Below, piece by piece: positions 38,304 to 48,468 of a DNA stretch of 64,000 nucleotides. The stretch is from positions 23,975,501-24,039,500 of the forward strand of contig NC_068556.1 in the NCBI RefSeq assembly GCF_022201045.2, read 5' to 3'. This stretch comes from Citrus sinensis. Its lineage: Eukaryota; Streptophyta; Magnoliopsida; Sapindales; Rutaceae. Position 1 is the stretch's first letter. Each line of letters begins with the position of its first letter. Made by a program: the position numbers and the translations under genes. A model generated the notes under the pieces. It was not told the origin of the DNA. It saw only the letters and a program-made list of their open reading frames with translations, and ran no database searches.

Positions 38304-39823
38304 TTTAAAAAAAAAAAAATCATTTTCGTTTTCTATCATTTTACGTGTAACTTTTCTAATTAGTTTTTATGCATCATTTTCACATTTCTGCATGCATATT
38401 TTCCTTTCATGTTTAGAATAGGTTGGGGGGTAGAATGTTGTTTAAAAAAAAAAAAAATTTGTGTGATTTGTTTTAACATTGGGTGACATGATTAATTTTA
38501 AATTTTAGTATTTGTATTATCTTTGGTCTTAAGTGATGTTACATTATGTTTGCTACTCTACATGTTGATGTCGGAGACATATATGAGTTGCTTGAAGGAA
38601 TGAACATGTCATAATAAGTACCAAGTGAGTTTTTGAGCCTATTATTTTTCTTGGAGAATAACCCTTTTGCCCACTCTTTATACAGCTTAGCAGTTTATTA
38701 TTTTATACACGATCTCTAAATTACTTTTGAGTTAACCCTAAAAAAAAAAAAATTGTAAAATAAAAAAAAAAGAAAAAAGAAAAAGAAAAAAGAGTGTGTT
38801 GCTACATTTGGAGGCCCATCTAACTAGTAGATATGGAAGGTTATTCAGAGCCCTAAAAGACGATGGAAAGGCCATCTTTGATCCGTTTGAGCCTTTCTAG
38901 CCATCCCTTTTATTAAATATCCATAGTTAACCCTTTTGAGCCTTTAAAAAAAAAAAAACATTTTCTTTGTCAACTTATCATCTTGACCCACTCCGATTTG
39001 GAGTATTACCCGATGTCTTATAAGTTCCATCACCTATTTATGTTTGAGAAAATGTAAATAATTATGTTGTTCAGTGAAGTTATGCCAAAAAACAAAAAAA
39101 AACAAAAAAAAAACAAAAACAAAAACAAAAACAAAAGTTGTTGTTTCAAAAGAATAAAAATAGGTGAAATCCACCTTGCAACTTCCAAAAAAAAAAAAAA
39201 ATTTCTCTGCATTTTTCTCAAACATACACTTTGTTTTCCTTATTTTCCTTCTTTGTTAGCCATGTCCCTAGCCTACGTTTCATCCTAATAAAAGTCCTTC
39301 TTGATTTTAGGGAACTATAGTTTGAAGTAGAAGCTAGTTATATGGGCTAAAAAGATGTAGTGATGCATAATTAAAAAAAAAAAAAAGATAAATAAAGTGG
39401 GTTGACTAACATTTTATTTGACTTGAGATCGTATTATTTCTAAGCTGAGGGCATATTTATTTCATCTTGGTGAGAGCATGTGATATCACTTCTTTATTAT
39501 TTTCTCTCTCAATTACCATTCATTGGAGTGACTATTTTTATTGGGATTAATTTATTTGTGAGAGTGTCACTACTTCCAGTGAGATTTTGGGGTTTGACAT
39601 GTCATTCTTGAGAGTAGCTAAAACAAAGTCTACTGGGCTAATTCATGTGGATGGTTGATGTGGGTGTGATGTTGCTTTAGACTAGAGATAATGCTTATAC
39701 TTTTATTTGAGTGTTATCATTAATCTGATGGAATAAATACGAGTGTTTCTATTAAAACAAAAAAAAAATTATTTTGAATTTGAATTTTGTTTTCGCTTTA
39801 TTTGCTAGGGACTAGCAATAAGC

Positions 39824-39836
39824 TGGTTGGGGGGTG
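39824..39836 (+). other. Polypurine tract before the 3' LTR
   Basis: GGTTGGGGGGTG lies directly against the 3' LTR and is the likely plus-strand primer site. Similar tracts near 37999 and 38423 may act as extra primers. Confidence 0.65.
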
Positions 39837-41192
39837 TGTTGAGTATTAGAAAATGCATATTTATAAAGGAGAAAACCGTTATTTTACATTTTAAGTCTTA
39901 CTAACAACCCTTACTTTTATATATTTAACCTTCTTGTGATTTAATTACATGTGTTTTATTTTAATTAAGTATTTTATGTATTTTAGGGGCATTATAGTCA
40001 TTTCACAATAAAGGAGAGATCAGACGGCAAAACGGACATCACTTTTGAACTCAGGACGGTCGAAAACCTTAGGAGGAGCATAAAAGGAAAAATGACACTA
40101 TTCACATGTACGGTACTATTCACGTGTACGGTACTGTATACGTTACTGTTCACGACACTGTTCACATAGACGGATGATGACGTGGCATTGACCGATGATG
40201 TGGCATTGACTGATGAGGTGTCACGATCCTGTTGGACTAAAATTCTTATGTACTGTTGATGGTGACGTGGCAGCATATCAGTGGACGAAAAATCTCGCGT
40301 ACGGTGCATGCATCACACAGGATTATTTTCAACCAAACCGCGTTACTGTTCATCCGGGTCAAACCGTGTTACTGTTCATCCGCGTGGTCAAACCGTGGAC
40401 TGTTGACTGATGACGTGGCGCAATCCTGAGCGTCCAAACTATTTTTAATCCGATGGCCATGATTTACTCCATGTATCTATAAAAAGGGGGCCTCCCCCCC
40501 CTAATTTGATATCTCTGAATCCATTTTTGGGATCCATTTTCTGTAATTCCTTCTCCATCTTGTATTTTCTTCGTATTTTAATAAATTTCCATTTTGCCCC
40601 TAGTTCAATTATGAGTGGCTAATTTTCTTTCAAGCTTGGGTTGAAGGTGAAGTCTCAACATGTGTCATGGGCTTAATTTGGTAAATTTATTTTCTCTTCC
40701 CCTCTAATTTTTGTGGATGTTTTGACTTCTCGTCGACAAATAATAATAGTCTTGTCTAGATACCGCCTTGGTTACACCGGCTCTCTAGTATAAGGTTATT
40801 ATTATTTGGCACGATAAGCCCTTAGCACCATATTGATTAGAGCGTGGTTCATGAGGTGTGGATTCCCCCCTCATGATTTAATTGGCATTAATACGGATTA
40901 TTTAGCCCATGATGCATGTTGATACGGATCCAGATACCCAAGTACGTCATTTCAATAGAATTCTCTTCAATTCATTCTCGCCATTTCAATTCCAGTTTTA
41001 GAATTTATTCTCGCCATTTTAATTTAAGTTTTAGCATATTCCAAATCATTTCCACCATAAATCCAATCACCCATTTACAAAATTAATTCTACACAATTAA
41101 AATCCACCTCCTCGTGGGATCGACACTCGTCACCATAGATCTATACTACAATAGATTCGTGCGCTTGCGAGTACATTAAAATTTGCACAACA
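39837..41192 (+). repeat. 3' LTR
   Basis: 1,356 bp, the same length as the 5' LTR; I saw no difference between the two on reading through. It is followed by the ATAAG target duplication at 41193-41197. Confidence 0.95.
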
Positions 41193-42260
41193 ATAAGTCA
41201 TGTCCAAATTTGTGACATCTCTGTAAAAATTCTGCTTTCAATCCCCATTCTTTGAAGTTTCATGATCACTGCAGTTGCTCTCTCTTAAGAACCAGTCTCT
41301 CCTTGCCAGAGCCAGAACAATCCTCCAAAGTATCCTGCACTTTGACCTGGCACCAACCACAGCAATAAGCAATCATATGACAAAAGGTGCAATCTATGCA
41401 GTTACAGAATTTTCAAATTGAAATCAGACCTGTATTACAACATCAGAATCCTGAATGCGCAGATGTCGGACATCTATGGATGGGCGGCATTCACCTGTAT
41501 TGCTTTCTACCTCAATTGCTCTACCCTTTGGCTGAAAGAACAAATCTCAAAATAATTATTGCCAACTAAAAAGCTTTCAGATGATAATGAAAAAATTAAT
41601 ATCGGCATCAGGGAAAAAAGGTAAAGTAACACAAATTAGTAGCATACCAAATCGAACAGTCTCTCTCCCCTATCAGGAAATTTTGGCAAAGGTATAAACT
41701 GTGTAATATCTTCAGATTTAAATTCTCGAACTATATTCCCATGCTTAACTTCACAAGCCTGTACTCAAACTAAAAAAAATTTTAAAAAAAAGTTTCCCTT
41801 GACCAGATTAATATAAATTAGGAGCCGAACCTCTACAAAATTATAACCTCAGAATTGCTCCTACAAACACTATCAATATAAGACTCACATTAGTTGGAGT
41901 TATATGTAAAAGACCAGCCAAAAACAGGGTGTCTTAAGGAGAGTCATCTGAAATTATGACAGTGAATTCACAGCATAAAATTTCAGAATGAGCTGATCCA
42001 CATCAGGAAGAGACATGCCAGAATATCAACCGGAGGATGTCCTGAAGTGACATAGCACATATATACCATATTAGTTGCTTTAACACAGCAAGCAAGATAT
42101 TAATTTCATTTACCAGCAAACTGCAGTATCTCTTCCGGCTATTTTGAGTAAAATCAAAATTAAAGAAATCTGATTTGTTACCTCCAGGCTGACTCCATGG
42201 CTTCTCCTCAAACGAATCAGTATTTATATCCAGTATAGTTCTGAAAGAAATATAACAACT

Positions 42261-43016
42261 CATCATTTATTTGAGAAATAAGATCATTAAGAAATCATTG
42301 TCTATTAAATCCATTTTCACATAAATAAATGTCTTTAAATTTTAAGTGGAGTCCATTTTCAGCTAGATTTCATGAGAATCACATGATAAACCCTGAGACG
42401 TTTGATACCGATGATTACAAACCCCGGTTGACATGTAGCAGATCAAAATTTGGCCTTTTGTCTTAAGGGGCACTCAGCTTGTGATAACTTTGTGAGTGTC
42501 GCTTGAATCTTGATGATTGGTGCTTTGGGCCTCCTCACCGGCCTTGGTTTTAGTTGAAAGCGGAATGACTTGTCGTGTTTCTTGCTTGAGACTTAGATGG
42601 CATATCGTTTTCAATAAGAAGGCAAACAAAACAACACATCCCCATAAATTGTTGATTTTGATAATTTGTTTCTCAATCCGAAAGACGAAAATCTTTAATT
42701 ATTCAAAAATTAAAAGGCATTTTGGAGGGTAGTTCTCTCCTTCTACTTTGAATTTTATGAGAACTGATTCAATTTTCAATTATGGCAGGCATGAACAAAT
42801 TCCTCCAATAGTAATTTTTCGAGCTGCACCAGTAAGCTCTCTCTGTTGACAACACAAATACCATTTAGAATGGCGTATAATTTCATCGAGCACAGGTCAT
42901 CAGAAACAAGATTCATTAACGCTTTATTGGATATAGGATCATCCATTATGAAAATCCAAGCCACTTCTAATTCGGAAAAGAGCATCTAATTTTACAGTGC
43001 TTACGGTGTTGTATCA
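42261..43016. other. Spacer between the FIP1-like and LRK10L-like pseudogenes
   Basis: The missing N-terminal exon of the FIP1-like gene would be expected here and was not found. A minus-strand frame at 42776-42985 (69 residues) resembles nothing I recognise. Confidence 0.4.
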
Positions 43017-44807
43017 TTAGTGGGAAATTGGTTTATAAGAAGCAGCTCTTTTCTTATTGATGATATAAGAAACTGTGGCTCCAATGGTCAAACCACCACC
43101 AACAGTCAACGCACCTGAAATTTTGAAGCACATAGCTAGGAATCTTGTTAATTATTTGAATTAAAACTGCATCCATGGATTCTTACAAAGATCATAGAAT
43201 TTAATTAAGCTTACCTATGTAAAAATAGTTGGAGACAACCGTAACAGCACCTGCCAATTCACACAATGATCATTAGATGACATGAACTTATTTCATGGTC
43301 GGACAACCTTATTCTCCATTTGAAATTGAAGTTGGATAGCTGTAGCTTAAAAGTTACAATACTAAAGTATTTGGTAAATACTAACTGTTATAGTTTGTAA
43401 GCTAAATTGATTTGATTTTACACTTTTATAATGAAAAATATATTATATCTTTACTAATTTTGCTAAAATTGTTATTTCAAATTATATTTACTGTGTAATA
43501 TTAACTTTTATTTTATAATTACAATTTTCTTTTTCACAATAGTAATAACTTAAAAATTACAACACCTTAATATCAAATAGAATTCTAATCTCATTCATAT
43601 AAAACACATAACATGAAGCATTTTTACTGGTAACTAATATTTTCATAGAATTACTTTACAGTGTTTTTTATGACTCGTCTTTAATACTAATATTAAGCTT
43701 TTAGCTTGGTAGTTTCAGCGTTTAGTTTTTAGTAGTTTCTCTAATATAATGTTAGAACTAAGGTCTCGTGTCATTTGCTCACTTTCACGTCTTTGTTGTT
43801 GTTTTTTTTTTTCTTTCTCTCTATCTTTTGAAATCAAATGACCTTAAAATTACATCCAGATTTCATATTAGGAGGAGGCTTACTAAGAGTTGTTTTGTTA
43901 AATATTAATATCCTAATGACTTATTAAAACCTGTCTAAAATACCAGCGTCGAATCTGTACCTATTCACTTAACTTTTGGATTTTATGATTTCTCTAACAG
44001 TGCTTCTTAGGGGAGGAAAAAAAAAAAGTAAGCACTTCTTCGGTTAATTTCTCTAGTCTCCAAATATTTCTCTAACAATGCTTATTTGGTAGCTAGATAA
44101 AATGAAAGAAGAACTTGATTACCATCACCATAACAGCTAATCGAGTGGCGACCATCGGGGCAAGTACAGAAGAACTCTTGGCTTCCTGTGCCATTAGTGC
44201 TGTATCCACAGAACCCATCAGAATTCGAAGGACATGCACCCGCGGCCGGTGATCGCCACGTCAGCTCGAACCCTTCAGTCAAGACTCGGTCAAAACTGCT
44301 CGCCCGCAGCAGCTATCCATCATCAAGCACCGGCGCAGTAACAATTGATTCACAATACGCGTGCCAATCAAACTCAGGGGTCGCTAATGCTGTGAGAGCA
44401 CAAACGAACGCATGGAACCAAATTGAAGGCACTTTACGTCTTCATGTGAAGGTGGATATAAAGTGCAGTTATAGAAGAAATTCAACATCTTATAGCCGTA
44501 AGTGTGATTGAATAACATTGGGATGGTTACATTATTGGGTAATTTGGGACAGCTTTGTTCTTTAATTATTTGATTGGGATATGAGATGATAAAAGAATTG
44601 TCTGAGTAATTGATGCTTTTGATATTGTAAAGAGTGTTGGATATGTTTAAGGCTGGATTTTGGTTGTTGCATGTGAGGTTCAAGCCCTGGTAGCCACAGT
44701 GTTCAAGTTGTTGGCTATGGTGCCATAACGGGTACCTAATTACGACACCGTTTCCACAGTTGAAAGTAGCGAAGTGGCCTGGTGGCTGAGCAAAATTACC
44801 TTTGATG

Positions 44808-47800
44808 CACTACTACAAAATTGGCCTTTAATGACGGTTTTAAAAGACATAAGATGACGGTTTTAAAACCGTCATCTTAGGCAGCGACATTAAAAGGGGT
44901 ACATTTTTTATGACGGTTTAAAAACCGTCATTAAATGTATACTTATTATGACGGTTATTCTAATAAACCGTCATTATATGCTATAGGTACATAAGTTTTA
45001 ATGACCGTTTTTTGCCAATAACCGTCATTAAATATATACTTTTAATGACGGATTTTTAATAACCGTCATTAAATATTAATTTTTAGTGACGGTTTTGTAT
45101 CATAACAGTCATCTTATATCGCTCTTTGATGACTGTTCTTATATAAGAACCGTCATCTTTTGCACGAGTAAAAATAAAAAAAAAATAACAATTTAAAATT
45201 ACTATACTTCAATTGTTTTTTTAAATTAAAATTTAGATAGTTATTTTCACATTCTAAACTGTACAATTGAAGCCACATTGGCAAATTTCAATTTACATTA
45301 CACATTGATATAATTGTCATTTACATATAAAGAACTTAAATGCATACAAGCTCAATTATAACAGTTTAGTACTTAAATAACCTTGATCAAACTAACTCCT
45401 AACAGTAAAAAAATGTACTGCACAAATTCTTAAATTAAAATCCAGTATCATATAACTATACAAACAAATATAATCCAAAAAGGAAATGGAGACTATATTT
45501 TGTGCTTACATAAGGTGGGATTGGCACTTGGAACATTTATACCCCGCCAGCAAGCTTGCCCTTCAGAAACTGAATCCTTAATGCTCAGAATTATACACAT
45601 AGCATGCTTTGCAAAGTAGTTCTTGTCTTGCAACTAGGCTTACCAATGTGGTTCCTATTAAATCAATATTTATTGGAGCCCGATTATCACCATTTTCATA
45701 GGTTGGCTGCAAAGAACAGAAGCAAAAAATTCAAATCAAAGGTAAAGCTAAACAAATTAGCTTTTAAAGTAAAGAAAAAAAAACAGAGCCTCAAAAAATC
45801 CAAGTATCATCATTTTCACTCATTAGCTCAATCTCGATTTTATATTTACAGGCACTCTATTTAAGACATAAAACCAGAAGACTTCTTCATTTGTTTGGGG
45901 TTTGACCACACTCACAAGTAAGAAGATTTCGAAATTAATTAAGCCACGAATGAACAAAAATCTAATCAAATAGTCAAAGAAGAGATTATGTGATAATTGG
46001 CCAAACCCATGTAACTTTGAAGTTGATTAAATAGTATAAAAATTCACCCAAAATGAATTTAACACATACATGATAATTAGGCAAATATCTGACACCTGTA
46101 AATTTATACATGAATTTGAATAGATTAAACAAAAATAACAGAAGAAATCAGCCATTACAGTTTAGAATTTGCTAGGTAGTATCAACTTTAATACCCAAAA
46201 CAGATTATGGAACGAACATAGAAATTTTTTTTTCAAATAAGAATCGGAACTTGAAACAAGCATGGCAAAAGAGACTAATTTCAATGACATAATACCTAAA
46301 TAAACAGAATTTTAATCATGTATGCAAGTTAATTTAGAAATGACTTAACAACATCAACAAGCATGCCAATTTAAACAAGAATTTTGAAGAAAAATAAAAG
46401 AATAAAGTGAACTGAGAAAGAAGGCTTACAAATTTAAAAAGCCAGATATTTAATATTTTGCTCTGAAATTGAATAAGGCTTACAAATTTAAAAAGCCAGA
46501 TATTTAATATTTTGCTCTGAAATTGAATTCTCTCTCTTTAAATCCAAATCCTTCACCTAGCCTCTCTTGTCTTTCTCTTCTTTCTCCCTCTTCTCCTCTC
46601 TCACGTCCTGTTATCCTCTTGTTTCCTTTCTTCCTTTTTCTGTTTTGTTACTTTTGAATTCGAACGCTGGTTTTCGTTTCGTAAATAAATAAAGAAATGC
46701 TAAAACATAAAGAGGTTCATGGGCTGGACTTGTAACAAAAATTTTACGAACAATATAATAAGCATAAGACAATTAAATCATTAATAATTTAAAATTTATT
46801 TTTTTAACAAATAAGTAAACTCCACTTAGTAAAAATCAGGGCGTTTCAGTCCTCTTTTCTGTCAATGTGATTTTCTATCCCCTTACCCATAATTCACTCT
46901 TTTTCCAAATTCATTAACCAAGAAAATCAAGAAACGAAAGGCCAAAGTGCACGACATATTTTATAATATTATGAAAGGAAAAGGAGAGACTAAGGTACAA
47001 GCTACACAACACAAAATCACCAAATCGATTATAAATGAAGAGGAAATAAATCCAACGAGCAAATATTTCAAAGCAAATTAAGAGGAAAGAATTGCAAAAT
47101 TGGAGAAAGCAACTCACAGTGGTGAAACAATAACCCTGAATTCAAAATTTTAGAATATCATTGGCAACAATCTCACCAACATTTTCGAGATAGCACCCAG
47201 AAAATTTGAACTGACTTGATAGCGGAGGCAGTGTCACCACAATAACACTGCATCTGACGGTGAACGAACACAGAGGCAATGTCGGCAGAGATGACAGCAG
47301 CTGTTTTGCGGAAGTGAATCGGCTCAAAAATGGCAGAGATTGACAGCGGCGGCAGAAAAAGGAAGCAAATCGGCTCAAGGACGGCTAGACTCAGCGCCGG
47401 AGCACTTGAATCGATTTGACAGTGGCAGCGGCATTGGCGTTTGATAGCTTTGGTAGGGTTAGGGCTGGTGTGTGTGACTGAGTGAGTCGTTGTGATTGTA
47501 ATTCGTGAAAATTGAAGAAGAAGACAACGAATGTGAGTGGTTAGGGATTGCGCGTTTCCTTTATTCCTTTTATCGGCTTTTTTATAAAAATTTTTTAAGG
47601 CAAATAACATATAACGACGGTTATTATAAAACGGTCATGAAATGTATTAAAAATGATTCTTTCTATTCGATGACGGTTATTAAACACCGTCATTAAAAAT
47701 ATTGTGGCTTTTTAATGACGGTTTTTAAACAAAACCGTCATTAAAAATAACATTTTATAGTTAATGACAGTTTATATATGTAACCGTCATTAGTGATTTT

Positions 47801-48421
47801 TAATGACGGTTTTTTAAAAAAAACCGTCATTAAAAATAATGACTTTATATTTAATGACAGTTATATAGTAGAACCGTCATAAAAAATAATAATTTAATAT
47901 GTAAAGATTTTTAATGACGGTTTATTTTTATAAACTGTCATTAAAAATAATAACTTGATATTTAATGACGATTATATAATAGAACCGTCATAAAAAATAA
48001 TAGTTTAATATGTAATGACTTTTAATGACGGTTTATAAAAAAAACCGTCATTAAAAATAATAACTTGATATTTAATGACGGTTATATAGTAAAACCGTCA
48101 AAAAAATTAATTACTTTTAATGACGGTTTTTTTTATAAACCGTCATTAAAAATAATAACTTGATATTTAATGACGGTTATATAATAGAACCGTCATTAAA
48201 AATTTAAAATTTATAATGACTGTTTTTACAAGTAACCGTCATTAAAAATAAAATTATAGTTTGGCATAATATTTAATGACGGTTTTATAATAGAACCGTC
48301 ATTATAAATAGTACATATTATGACCGTTCATATAATAACCGTCATTAAATATTTTTAATGACGGTTTTTTAAATAAACCGTCATAATGTATGTGTCATTG
48401 TTTTACATTTTTGTAGTAGTG
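44808..48421. mobile_element. Non-autonomous CACTA (En/Spm) DNA transposon
   Basis: A 3,614 bp element with terminal inverted repeats CACTACTACAAAA at both ends and a 3 bp target duplication ATG (44805-44807 and 48422-48424). Subterminal regions (44820-45165 and 47605-48400) are packed with short palindromes of the form TAATGACGGTT...AACCGTCATTA, about 7 on the left and about 16 on the right; in this superfamily such arrays bind the transposase. The interior (45.2-47.6 kb) has no recognisable transposase, so mobility would need a helper. Short frames inside (for example minus strand 47173-47610) resemble no family I know. It lies in exon 1 of the LRK10L-like gene. Confidence 0.93.
46421..46528. 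repeat. 54 bp tandem duplication inside the CACTA element
   Basis: Two adjacent copies, 46421-46474 and 46475-46528, both starting AAGGCTTACAAATTTAAAAA, read as identical. Confidence 0.9.
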
Positions 48422-48468
48422 ATGGGTGTGCAGAGGATGCTGATGATGAAGAGAAGGGTTGAAGACAT

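Larger units (their letters stand above)
28718..41192 (+). mobile_element. Athila-type Ty3/gypsy LTR retrotransposon carrying a LOG-like frame
   Basis: A 12,475 bp element with 1,356 bp LTRs that begin TGTTG and end AACA. A 5 bp target duplication, ATAAG, lies at 28713-28717 and 41193-41197. The primer-binding site is complementary to the 3' end of tRNA-Asp, typical of Athila. One long gag-pol frame is followed by about 4 kb holding three further frames, purine-rich tracts and the 3' LTR. The protein order (gag, protease, reverse transcriptase, RNase H, integrase) and the RT wording FMDDFSV fit the Athila lineage of Ty3/gypsy. The element looks whole, with no obvious break in its main frame. 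LTR identity points to a very recent insertion. It lies antisense within the FIP1-like host gene. Confidence 0.95.
26375..42260 (-). pseudogene. FIP1[III]-like polyadenylation factor gene, broken and split by an LTR element
   Basis: FIP1 proteins join poly(A) polymerase to the cleavage and polyadenylation complex. Recognisable exons on the minus strand lie right of the insertion: about 42235-42130 (SFEEKPWSQPGG, then SDFFNFDFTQNSRKRYC, the conserved FIP1 motif), 41768-41650 (FIPLPKFPDRGERLFDL), 41535-41430 (PKGRAIEVE, then IDVRHLRIQDSDVVIQ) and about 41370-41290 (VKVQDTLEDCSGSGKER). The charged C-terminal half follows left of the insertion, about 28305-26375. Breaks seen: no N-terminal exon upstream of 42260; a one-base frame slip near 26880 (frame ending KKEGGLIPGLQ versus the continuing WLDTRSSIGEDH); and several frame changes between 27380 and 28100. 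The LTR element lies between exons, so insertion may have followed or caused the loss. Part of the C-terminus could still be transcribed. Confidence 0.75.
43017..48468 (-). pseudogene. LRK10L/WAK-like extracellular receptor gene without kinase, broken, with CACTA insertion
   Basis: Leaf-rust-10-like proteins have a galacturonan-binding (GUB_WAK) ectodomain, a membrane helix and usually a kinase. The start codon is at 48468 with a signal peptide (MSSTLLFIISILCTP). The reading frame is cut at 48424 by the CACTA element and resumes at 44807; removing one copy of the 3 bp duplication restores the frame exactly. The ectodomain follows (FNCGNGVVIRYPLW, HCGYQGLNLTCNN, then GFELTW and EFFCTCPDG). Small exons near 43252-43217 and 43120-43017 encode a membrane segment (VGGGLTIGATVSYIINKK) and then a stop, with no kinase. 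Further breaks are a frame slip around 44400 (MRSFVLSQH versus LATPEFDWHAYCES) and an in-frame TAG at 44315-44313. The locus therefore looks dead even apart from the insertion. Confidence 0.8.

Noticed and set aside
42776-42985. 69-residue frame as a possible missing N-terminal exon of the FIP1-like gene
   Set aside because: It lacks the acidic N-terminal signature expected of FIP1 proteins and has no clear donor joining the next exon.
47173-47610. 145-residue frame in the CACTA element as a possible transposase remnant
   Set aside because: No transposase motif is visible and the composition looks random.
47605-48400. Regularly spaced repeats with short spacers that look CRISPR-like at first sight
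   Set aside because: Each unit is itself an inverted pair, spacers are AT-rich and alike, and the array lies at the end of a CACTA transposon in a plant genome.
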